From assembly GCA_023428265.1 (NCBI GenBank), contig JAEYYW010000181.1, positions 1-7,025 of the forward strand: a stretch of 7,025 nt of DNA, given 5' to 3'. Position 1 is the first letter of the stretch, and each line of letters starts with the position of its first letter. A program made the translations under genes and the position numbers. The notes under the pieces were generated by a model. The model searched no databases and was not told the DNA's origin. It saw nothing but the letters and a program-made list of their open reading frames with translations. Of this stretch, positions 1 to 6,137 are shown piece by piece. The stretch comes from Bacillota bacterium. GTDB taxonomy: Bacteria; Bacillota; Clostridia; Christensenellales; UMGS416.

Positions 1-614
1 TGACCGCCGTTTTCCTGGCGGAGCTGGCGCCCAAGTGGCTGTATAACATCGTAAAACCCAGTGTGGAGCTGCTTGCCGGCATTCCGTCGGTGGTCTATGG
101 CTACTTCGGCATGACCATCATCGTGCCGTTCATCCGCACGCTCACCGTCAACAATCCTGATAACAAAGGCTTCAGCCTCCTGGCCGTCATTGTCATATTG
201 TCTGTGATGATACTGCCAACGATCATCAGCATTTCGCTGTCTTCCATCAAAGCAGTGCCAAAGGCTTATAAAGAAGGCAGCCTGGCCCTTGGCGCATCAC
301 ACGTTCAGTCCATTTTCAAGACGACACTGCCCGCGGCCCGCTCCGGCATTCTGGCGGCGGTGATGCTTGGCATTGGCAGGGCGGTGGGTGAAACGATGGC
401 CGTGATCATGGTGGCGGGCAATATCCCGCAAATCCCGACGTCTCTGTTTGATCCGGTCCGGACGCTGACGATCAACATCGCGTTTGAAATGAACTATGCC
501 AAAGACCTGCACCGCGAGGCGCTGTTTGCCACAGGTGTGGTGTTGTTTGTGATCATCATGGTGCTGAACATCATCATCAACGGCATACTGAAAAAGCGGG
601 AGGTGCAATCATGA
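1..614 (+). CDS. pstC: Phosphate ABC transporter permease PstC, 3' part
   Basis: This is the C-terminal 203 residues of one of the two membrane subunits of the high-affinity phosphate importer PstSCAB. The reading frame is open from base 3, and the start lies before the window. The visible protein begins TAVFLAELAPKW. It contains the PstC/PstA-type segment ELLAGIPSVVYGYFG and at least four hydrophobic stretches: GIPSVV..IVPFI, LLAVIVILSVMILPTII, ILAAVMLGIGRAVGETMAVIMV, and LFATGVVLFVIIMVLNIIINGIL. The cytoplasmic EAA-type loop that docks on the ATPase is visible as AVPKAYKEGSLALGAS, followed by the run to TLPAARSGI. The family assignment rests on these motifs and on pstA and pstB following directly. 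The stop (612-614) overlaps the pstA start in an ATGA junction, which suggests translational coupling. PstC and the next protein share the AVPxxYxEGSLALGAS segment, as expected for the paired permeases. PstC rather than PstA is chosen from position in the operon and from the fit of the following gene to PstA. Confidence 0.96.
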   Translation, partial: TAVFLAELAPKWLYNIVKPSVELLAGIPSVVYGYFGMTIIVPFIRTLTVNNPDNKGFSLLAVIVILSVMILPTIISISLSSIKAVPKAYKEGSLALGASHVQSIFKTTLPAARSGILAAVMLGIGRAVGETMAVIMVAGNIPQIPTSLFDPVRTLTINIAFEMNYAKDLHREALFATGVVLFVIIMVLNIIINGILKKREVQS

Positions 615-1465
615 CCCTCCGCCGAAGACTAACCGATGGCACAGCCAAGGCGCTCATCTATACCAGCGCGCTTCTGACCACAGCCACATTGGTTGCATTG
701 ATTGCCTATATCATGATCAAGGGCATCCCCAATATCTCCTGGGAGTTTCTGACCGGCAGCTTCATGCCCGGCAAAGCGGGCTCCTCAGGCATCTATAACA
801 TGATTGTCTCCACGGTGTATATCATCGGGCTGACGCTGCTGTTCGCCGCGCCGATCGGTGTGTTTGCCGCCATTTATCTGGTGGAATATGCTCGGCCCGG
901 TGTGCTTGTGAGCACAATCCGCTTCACTACGGAAAGCCTTGCCGGAATACCGTCGATCATCTTCGGCCTGTTTGGTTTCATGTTTTTTGGCATGCTTCTG
1001 GGGCTGAAGTGGTCGCTGCTCACCGGGGCGCTCACGCTGAGCATCACGGTGCTGCCCACAATCATCCGGGCCACCGAGGAAGCCATTAAGGCCGTGCCGG
1101 AGTCTTACCGCGAGGGCAGCCTGGCGCTTGGTGCGTCCAAGCTTTACACGCTGTTTCGGATCGTTTTGCCTTCGGCCTTCCCCGGCATCCTCACGTCATT
1201 GATCCTTTCGATCGGGCGGATCGTCGGTGAAACAGCCGCTGTGATCTTTACGGCGGGCATTGTGTATCGCCTGCCCAAAAGCATCATGGATTCGGGCCGC
1301 ACACTGGCCGTGCACCTGTATGTGCTTGCCACGGAGGGATCCACCAAAGAACAAATCGCCCAGAGTGATGCCACGGCCGCAGTGCTGGTAATCCTGGTGC
1401 TGCTCATCAATCTGGCGGCAAACGTGCTGGGCAAAAAAATGAGCAAGAGAATCGGGGGGAATTGA
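611..1465 (+). CDS. pstA: Phosphate ABC transporter permease PstA
   Basis: This is the second membrane subunit of the phosphate importer, complete at 284 residues, a usual length for PstA. Six hydrophobic segments can be read at about residues 16-37, 66-90, 108-130, 135-152, 191-215 and 254-274. The family segment TESLAGIPSIIFGLFG is at 107-122. The EAA loop that contacts PstB runs from about 160 (AVPESYREGSLALGAS) to about 187 (IVLP). The GRIVGETAAVIFTAG stretch at 202-216 is typical of PstA/PstC. The N terminus (MTLRRRLTDG) is basic, as expected for a cytoplasmic start. The ATG at 611 is supported by a strong GGGAGGTG ribosome binding site at 598-605, which lies inside the end of pstC. The gene overlaps pstC by 4 bases and ends 4 bases before pstB, so the three transporter genes are very likely one transcript. 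Confidence 0.97.
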   Translation: MTLRRRLTDGTAKALIYTSALLTTATLVALIAYIMIKGIPNISWEFLTGSFMPGKAGSSGIYNMIVSTVYIIGLTLLFAAPIGVFAAIYLVEYARPGVLVSTIRFTTESLAGIPSIIFGLFGFMFFGMLLGLKWSLLTGALTLSITVLPTIIRATEEAIKAVPESYREGSLALGASKLYTLFRIVLPSAFPGILTSLILSIGRIVGETAAVIFTAGIVYRLPKSIMDSGRTLAVHLYVLATEGSTKEQIAQSDATAAVLVILVLLINLAANVLGKKMSKRIGGN

Positions 1466-1469
1466 CGAT

Positions 1470-2228
1470 ATGGATCCGTATGTGCTTCAAATCAAGGGTA
1501 TGAACCTGTATTACGGCGCGTTGCACGCTGTAAAAAATGTGAGTCTGGAGATCAACCGACAATATGTAACCGCTCTGATCGGGCCGTCGGGGTGCGGCAA
1601 GTCGTCGTTTTTAAAAACGCTGAACCGCATGAACGACCTGGTGCCCAACGCCCGTGTGGAGGGCCTGATCGAGCTGGACGGGGAGGACATTTATCAAAGC
1701 GGTTATGACATCGTGGCCCTTCGCAAGAGAGTGGGCATGGTGTTTCAGAAGCCTAACCCATTCCCGATGAGCATTTATGACAACATTGCCTATGGGCCCA
1801 GGGTGCACGGCGCGCGCAACCGCAAGGTGCTGGATGAGATCGTGGAAAAGAGCCTGAAAAGCGCCGTGCTCTGGGATGAGGTGAAGGACCGCCTGAAGCA
1901 AAACGCGCTTGGGCTCTCCGGCGGGCAGCAGCAGCGCCTTTGCATCGCCCGCACTCTGGCCGTGGAGCCTGAGGTGATCCTGATGGATGAGCCCACCAGC
2001 GCGCTGGACCCGATCTCCACGCTGAAGATAGAGGACCTGATGGAGGTGCTCAAGAAGGATTACACAATCATCATCGTGACCCACAACATGCAGCAGGCCG
2101 CACGCATTTCCGACAGCACGGCGTTCTTCCTGCACGGTGAAATTGTGGAATACGACAAGACCTCGGTGGTGTTTCAGACGCCGAAGGACAAGCGCACCGA
2201 GGATTATATTACCGGCAGATTCGGCTGA
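1470..2228 (+). CDS. pstB: Phosphate import ATPase PstB
   Basis: This is the cytoplasmic ATP-binding subunit that drives phosphate import through PstC/PstA. It has 252 residues, a normal length for PstB. All ABC ATPase motifs are intact: Walker A GPSGCGKSS at 38-46, Q-loop Gln93 in VFQKPNPFPMSIYDN (a stretch characteristic of PstB), signature LSGGQQQR at 149-156, Walker B VILMDEP at 169-175, D-loop SALD at 177-180, and switch His205 in VTHNMQQA. The ending TPKDKRTEDYITGRFG is also typical of PstB. The ATG at 1470 follows a GGGGGGA site (1454-1460), and a short N terminus leading into INLYYG-like MNLYYGALHAVKNV is normal for the family. The gene lies 4 bases after pstA and 15 bases before phoU. 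Nothing suggests loss of function. Confidence 0.98.
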   Translation: MDPYVLQIKGMNLYYGALHAVKNVSLEINRQYVTALIGPSGCGKSSFLKTLNRMNDLVPNARVEGLIELDGEDIYQSGYDIVALRKRVGMVFQKPNPFPMSIYDNIAYGPRVHGARNRKVLDEIVEKSLKSAVLWDEVKDRLKQNALGLSGGQQQRLCIARTLAVEPEVILMDEPTSALDPISTLKIEDLMEVLKKDYTIIIVTHNMQQAARISDSTAFFLHGEIVEYDKTSVVFQTPKDKRTEDYITGRFG

Positions 2229-2243
2229 CAAGGAGGAGAGATT

Positions 2244-2909
2244 ATGACCAACCGGCATGTATTCAACGAACAGCTCACCGAGCTTCGGGATTTGCTCCTG
2301 GAGATGGCTACAATGGCCGAAGCCAGCATTGACATGGCGATGACGGCGCTGAAAAACCGCGACGTGGATTTAGCCAAAAAGGTCATTGCCGGAGACGACG
2401 GAATAGACGCGCTGGAGCAGAAGATCGAAAACCTGTGCCTGGAGCTGATTGCGAGGCAGCAGCCCATCGCCGCCGATCTGCGGCTGATCAGCATGGTGCT
2501 GAAGATGATCACCGATATTGAGCGCATTGCCGACCACTCCGCAGACATTTCGGAGATCACGCTGCGGCTTGGGTGTGAAGAGCCGGTCAAGCCTCTGGTG
2601 GATATCCCCAGGATGGCGGAGGTCGCCCGCGAGATGGTGCACAGCGCCATTCGCTCCTTTGTAAACAACGACATGGTGATGGCGGTGGCGACCTGCCGCA
2701 GAGACGATGAGGTGGACACACTGTTTGAAAAGGTGATCCTGGAGCTGTCCAAGATGATGAAGGAAGACCCTGCAATTGTGGATCGGGCCATCGACCTGAT
2801 CCTCATCGCCAAATATCTGGAGCGCGTGGGCGATCACGCCACCAACATCGGCGAGTGGGTGGCCTTCAACATCAGCGGCAAGCACGCCCACCTGACACAT
2901 TGCGATTGA
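2244..2909 (+). CDS. phoU: Phosphate signalling regulator PhoU
   Basis: PhoU is a cytoplasmic all-helical protein that acts as a negative regulator. In studied bacteria it links the Pst transporter to the PhoR-type kinase and prevents phosphate-starvation signalling when phosphate is plentiful. This copy has 221 residues, the usual length. It shows the two PhoU repeats, each with its metal-binding type motif: ERIADHSADISE near 93-104 and ERVGDHATNIGEW near 193-205. The segment QQPIAADLRLISMVLKMITDIER (about 72-94) is a family hallmark. A near-perfect ribosome binding site, AGGAGG at 2231-2236, sits 7 bases before the ATG, the best site in the operon. Its place between pstB and a PhoB-type regulator is the standard one. 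The PhoR partner expected from the family is not visible in the window. Confidence 0.97.
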   Translation: MTNRHVFNEQLTELRDLLLEMATMAEASIDMAMTALKNRDVDLAKKVIAGDDGIDALEQKIENLCLELIARQQPIAADLRLISMVLKMITDIERIADHSADISEITLRLGCEEPVKPLVDIPRMAEVAREMVHSAIRSFVNNDMVMAVATCRRDDEVDTLFEKVILELSKMMKEDPAIVDRAIDLILIAKYLERVGDHATNIGEWVAFNISGKHAHLTHCD

Positions 2910-2926
2910 ACCTGCGGGAGGGTGTT

Positions 2927-3652
2927 ATGCCGGAGAAAGCGTTGATTGCGGTGGTGGAAGACGAACCGAATATCCGCGGCCTGCTGGTGTTCAACATGCA
3001 GTCGGCTGGCTACAGGACCGTGGAGTATGGCAGTGGGGAGGAGGCCCTTGCCGGCATTCTGGCCTCTCCGCCGGCGCTTGTGCTGCTGGACCTGATGCTG
3101 CCGGGCATCGATGGCATGGAGGTGTGCCGAAGACTGCGCGCCAGCGCCACGGCCGGCGCCACACCCATCATCATGGTCACATCCAAAGGCGAGGAACTGG
3201 ACCGGGTGCTGGGCCTTGAAATCGGCGCGGACGATTATATCACCAAGCCCTTCAGCATGCGCGAGGTGGTCGCCCGGATCAAATCGGTGCTCCGCCGCGC
3301 GGATCAGCGGAAGATGGCTCATTGGGGCGAACTCCTGCAAGTAGGTGACATCACGGTGAACATCAGCCAGAGAAAAGTCACCAAGGCCGGGCGGGAGCTG
3401 GCAATGCCGATGAAGGAGTTTGACTTGCTCTGCTGCCTGATAGAGCGCAAGGGGCATGTGCTCACCCGTGAGCAGCTGCTGGACCGGGTGTGGGGCTATG
3501 ATTACTCGGGAGAGACCCGCACGGTGGATGTTCACATCCGCCACCTGAGAATGAAGGTGGAGGATGACCCGGACAACGCCAGCCTCATCGAGACCGTGCG
3601 GGGTGTAGGCTACCGGATTGCGGATAAGCAGAAGCACCACGCGGCGGGTTGA
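2927..3652 (+). CDS. phoB: PhoB/PhoP-type response regulator (OmpR family)
   Basis: This is a two-component response regulator, probably the transcription factor for phosphate starvation genes. The 241-residue protein has a receiver domain at about 1-123: acidic pair Glu11-Asp12 (VVEDEPNIR), phosphoacceptor Asp55 in LVLLDLMLPG, Thr85, and Lys107 in DDYITKPFS. A winged-helix DNA-binding domain covers about 136-233, with TRTVDVHIRHLRMKVE as the recognition helix region and ETVRGVGYR in the wing. The stretch GEELDRVLGLEIGADDYITKPFS closely resembles E. coli PhoB, and the position after phoU supports a phosphate role. The reading frame extends upstream to 2855 inside phoU, but the ATG at 2927 is chosen because GGGAGGG (2916-2922) precedes it and the receiver fold starts right after it. 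No sensor kinase follows. An OmpR-family regulator with another role is possible but less likely. Confidence 0.9.
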   Translation: MPEKALIAVVEDEPNIRGLLVFNMQSAGYRTVEYGSGEEALAGILASPPALVLLDLMLPGIDGMEVCRRLRASATAGATPIIMVTSKGEELDRVLGLEIGADDYITKPFSMREVVARIKSVLRRADQRKMAHWGELLQVGDITVNISQRKVTKAGRELAMPMKEFDLLCCLIERKGHVLTREQLLDRVWGYDYSGETRTVDVHIRHLRMKVEDDPDNASLIETVRGVGYRIADKQKHHAAG

Positions 3653-3678
3653 CATATGAAAATTGTGCAACTGATGAT
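3649..3678 (+). promoter_or_regulatory. Possible upstream promoter, weak -10
   Basis: A perfect TTGACA (3649-3654) overlaps the stop codon of the response regulator. A 4-of-6 -10 match, GATGAT (3673-3678), follows after 18 bases. The left arm of the inverted repeat (3660-3670) would fall in the spacer. The -10 lies inside a GAT triplet run, so the match may be chance. This is a tentative reading. Confidence 0.25.
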
Positions 3679-3684
3679 GATGAT
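3673..3684 (+). repeat. Short GAT triplet run (four units)
   Basis: Four GAT units in a row lie between the response regulator and the alpha-xylosidase. They run into the 8-base palindrome TGATATCA (3681-3688). The run is short and noncoding. Variation in unit number would change the spacing between the two arms of the flanking inverted repeat, but whether it varies cannot be seen from one sequence. Confidence 0.4.
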
Positions 3685-3712
3685 ATCACAAGCATGACTT
3701 GGCCATATGCGG

Positions 3713-3718
3713 TATAAT
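3713..3718 (+). promoter_or_regulatory. -10 element of the alpha-xylosidase promoter
   Basis: TATAAT is a perfect -10 hexamer, 32 bases before the gene start, giving a predicted start of transcription near 3725. No good -35 is found at 16-18 bases upstream (AAGCAT at the 17-base spacing), and there is no TG extension. The promoter may therefore need an activator, or be weak. The leader would be about 25 bases and would contain the right arm of the inverted repeat. Confidence 0.55.
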
Positions 3719-3750
3719 AGCATCAAATATTGCACAATTTGGGGGAACTG

Positions 3751-6069
3751 ATGAAGTTTTCAGACGGACAATGGCTCACCCGGGAGGGGTATAGCGTTCA
3801 TTGCCCTGCCGAAGCCCACAGCCTGGAGATCAGTGGCGACAAGATTACGGTATATGCACCGGTGCGCCCGGTCATCCACCGCGGCGACACGTTATCCGGC
3901 CCAATGCTCACGATTACCTATAGCTCGCCAATGCCGGATGTGATCCGTGTGCGTGCGGAGCACTTCAGGGGCAGGCGCAAGCAGGGTCCGGAGTTTTCGC
4001 TGAACCTTGGCAGCCCCGCTGTGGAGATCACGCAGGAGGAAAGCGGCGCGGTGCTGACCAGCGGGGGTTTGTCCGTGGCCATCAAAACCGGCGGCGGCTG
4101 GAAGGTGAGCTTCTCCCATCGCGGCAAGCCTCTCACCTCAAGCGCCACCAAAGACATGGCCTGGATCAAGGGGAGCAACGGCCAGACCTGGATGCGGGAG
4201 CAGCTGGGGCTGGGCGTGGGGGAATGCGTATACGGTCTGGGCGAGCGGTTCACGGCGTTTGTGAAAAACGGCCAGACGGTGGATGTGTGGAACAAAGACG
4301 GCGGCACCAACACCGAGCAGGCTTATAAAAACATCCCCTTCTATGTGACCAACAGGGGTTACGGCGTGCTTGTGAACCATGCCGGGCTGGTCAGCTTTGA
4401 AGTCGCGTCGGAAAGCGTCTCCAAGGCCCAGTTCAGTGTGGAGGGCGAGTGCCTGGAGTATTTCATCATCGGCGGCGACACGCTCAAGGACGTGCTTCGC
4501 AACTACGGCGCGCTGACGGGCCGGCCGGCCCTGCCGCCGGCATGGTCCTTCGGCCTGTGGCTCTCCACCTCCTTCACGACTGATTATGATGAGGGCACCG
4601 TGACGCGCTTCATCGGCGGCATGGAGGAGCGCGGCATCCCGCTGCATGTGTTCCATTTCGATTGCTTCTGGATGAAGGAATACCAGTGGTGTGATTTTCA
4701 GTGGGACAGCGACGTCTTCCCCGACCCGGCGGGCTTGATTGCCCGCCTCAAGCAAAAGGGCCTGAAGGTGTGCGTGTGGCTCAACCCCTATATCGGTCAG
4801 AAGTCGCCGCTGTTTGACGAAGGCATGGAGCATGGCTACCTCGCCCACGACCTGGAGGGCAACGTGTGGCAATGGGACCTGTGGCAGCCGGGCCTGGCGC
4901 TGGTGGACTTCACCAACCCGGACGCTGTTGCCTGGTATCAGGGCAAGCTGAAAACGCTGCTCGAAATGGGGGTGGACAGCTTCAAGACCGACTTCGGCGA
5001 GCGCATTCCCACCGATGTGCGGTGGCATGATGGCAGCGACCCGAAGCGGATGCACAACTATTACACCTATCTGTATAACAAGGCCGTGTTTGACCTGCTG
5101 GAGCGGGAGCGGGGCCGGGGCGACGCGGTGGTGTTTGCCCGCTCGGCCACGGTGGGCGGCCAGCAGTTCCCGGTGCATTGGGGCGGCGACAACACCGCCA
5201 CCTATCCCAGCATGGCGGAAAGTCTGCGGGGCGGGTTGTCGCTTGGCCTTTGCGGCTTTGGCTTTTGGGCTCATGACATCGGCGGGTTTGAGGCCACCGC
5301 GCCGGCAGATCTCTACAAGCGCTGGGCGGCGTTTGGCCTACTCTCCTCCCACAGCCGCCTGCATGGCAACTCCTCCTATCGTGTGCCGTGGCTGTTTGAC
5401 GAAGAGGCTGTGGATGTGCTCCGGCATTTCACCCGCCTCAAGTGCAGCCTGATGCCCTATCTTTTCGCGATGGCCTGCGAGGCCTCCGGCGAGGGGATCC
5501 CGATGATGCGGGCGATGGTGCTGGAATTCTGCGGCGATCCGGCGTGCAGCACGCTGGACCGGCAATACATGCTGGGCAGCAGCCTGCTGGTTGCTCCTGT
5601 CTTTGAGGAATCCGGCGATGTGGAGTATTATCTGCCTGAAGGTGTGTGGACCAATTTCCTGTCCGGCCAGAAGGTCTCCGGCGGCCGGTGGGTCCGTGAG
5701 AACCACGGCTATATGAGCCTGCCGCTGATGGCCCGGCCCAACTCCATTGTGGCGGTGGGGCAAAGCAACACCGAGGTGGATTATGACTTTGCCGACGGCG
5801 TTGCGCTGCACCTGTTTGAGCTCGGCGACGGATGCGGCGCAAAGGCGACGGTGCGAGGCAGCAATGCCGCGGTGGAGCTGGATGTGACGGCCAGCCGCTC
5901 GGGCAGCACCATCACCGTGGCGGCGGCGGGGGCGGGCAAGCCCTACTCGCTGGTGCTTCGGGGCATCGAGTCGGTCAAAGGCGTGCAGGGCGCTCAGGTG
6001 ACTGCGGGCCGGCAAGGGGCGGTTGTCACACCGGAGTGCTTCACCGGCAGCTTTACGATTCAATTGTAG
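3751..6069 (+). CDS. yicI: Alpha-xylosidase, glycoside hydrolase family 31 (YicI type)
   Basis: This enzyme releases alpha-linked xylose from the non-reducing end of substrates such as isoprimeverose and xyloglucan fragments. At 772 residues it has, from memory, the same length as E. coli YicI. It follows YicI throughout, for example YGLGERFTA, NIPFYVTNRGYGVLVNH, RPALPPAWSFGLWL and HVFHFDCFWMK. The nucleophile is Asp414 in FKTDFGERIPTD and the acid/base is Asp480 in HWGGD. Residues that select xylose in YicI are all present with a constant shift of two: Asp183, Phe275, Cys305, Phe306, Trp343 and Lys412. The domains are an N-terminal beta-sandwich (to about 245), a TIM barrel (about 260-590), and C-terminal beta domains. 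The last 90 residues are the least YicI-like part. There is no signal peptide, so it acts in the cytoplasm on imported oligosaccharides. The frame is open back to a TTG at 3730, but ATG 3751 is chosen because GGGGGA (3741-3746) precedes it and MKFSDGQWL matches the YicI start. No sugar transporter lies beside it. Confidence 0.96.
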   Translation: MKFSDGQWLTREGYSVHCPAEAHSLEISGDKITVYAPVRPVIHRGDTLSGPMLTITYSSPMPDVIRVRAEHFRGRRKQGPEFSLNLGSPAVEITQEESGAVLTSGGLSVAIKTGGGWKVSFSHRGKPLTSSATKDMAWIKGSNGQTWMREQLGLGVGECVYGLGERFTAFVKNGQTVDVWNKDGGTNTEQAYKNIPFYVTNRGYGVLVNHAGLVSFEVASESVSKAQFSVEGECLEYFIIGGDTLKDVLRNYGALTGRPALPPAWSFGLWLSTSFTTDYDEGTVTRFIGGMEERGIPLHVFHFDCFWMKEYQWCDFQWDSDVFPDPAGLIARLKQKGLKVCVWLNPYIGQKSPLFDEGMEHGYLAHDLEGNVWQWDLWQPGLALVDFTNPDAVAWYQGKLKTLLEMGVDSFKTDFGERIPTDVRWHDGSDPKRMHNYYTYLYNKAVFDLLERERGRGDAVVFARSATVGGQQFPVHWGGDNTATYPSMAESLRGGLSLGLCGFGFWAHDIGGFEATAPADLYKRWAAFGLLSSHSRLHGNSSYRVPWLFDEEAVDVLRHFTRLKCSLMPYLFAMACEASGEGIPMMRAMVLEFCGDPACSTLDRQYMLGSSLLVAPVFEESGDVEYYLPEGVWTNFLSGQKVSGGRWVRENHGYMSLPLMARPNSIVAVGQSNTEVDYDFADGVALHLFELGDGCGAKATVRGSNAAVELDVTASRSGSTITVAAAGAGKPYSLVLRGIESVKGVQGAQVTAGRQGAVVTPECFTGSFTIQL

Positions 6070-6085
6070 TGACGATGTAAAAGTG

Positions 6086-6118
6086 AAGGCGGGCCCTGTG
6101 GGGCCCGCCTTTGTTTTT
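6086..6118 (+). terminator. Intrinsic terminator after the alpha-xylosidase gene
   Basis: A perfect 11-base stem pairs AAGGCGGGCCC (6086-6096) with GGGCCCGCCTT (6101-6111) around a TGTG loop. It is followed by TGTTTTTG, giving a T-rich tail. It begins 16 bases after the stop codon. Read on the other strand, the same stem is followed by CACTTTTAC, a weaker T tract. It may therefore also end transcription of the convergent HD-domain gene, whose stop is about 20 bases away. Confidence 0.9.
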
Positions 6119-6137
6119 GCTGCGTGAATCAGCGTAT

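Larger units (their letters stand above)
3660..3740. repeat. 11-base perfect inverted repeat flanking the alpha-xylosidase promoter
   Basis: The left arm AAATTGTGCAA (3660-3670) is the exact reverse complement of the right arm TTGCACAATTT (3730-3740). They are separated by 59 bases, with arm centres about 70 bases apart. Each arm is itself a partial palindrome of the form TTGNNCAA. The consensus -10 box lies between the arms. The right arm falls just after the likely transcription start and directly before the ribosome binding site. This layout fits two operator sites for one repressor, perhaps with DNA looping. I do not recognise the sequence as the site of a known regulator. A related CACAA lies at 3687-3691. 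Confidence 0.6.

Noticed and set aside
1611..2258. Minus-strand open frame opposite pstB
   Set aside because: It lies fully against the intact PstB ATPase motifs and has no ribosome binding site or family signature that I can see.
2855..2926. Earlier start for the response regulator inside phoU
   Set aside because: It would add 24 residues that do not resemble a receiver domain. The ATG at 2927 has a ribosome binding site and the receiver fold begins directly after it.
3664..3690. CRP-like site (TGTG ... CACA) upstream of the alpha-xylosidase
   Set aside because: The half sites TGTGC and TCACA are 17 bases apart, whereas a CRP site needs 6.
3730..3750. TTG start for the alpha-xylosidase, seven codons earlier
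   Set aside because: The TTG overlaps the inverted repeat arm, and the GGGGGA ribosome binding site lies after it. The ATG at 3751 gives the YicI-like start and length.
4138..5274. Long minus-strand open frame (378 codons) inside the alpha-xylosidase gene
   Set aside because: It is antisense to a clear GH31 catalytic domain. Its product is rich in His, Ala, Gln and Arg with no family motif, as expected for the reverse of a GC-rich gene.
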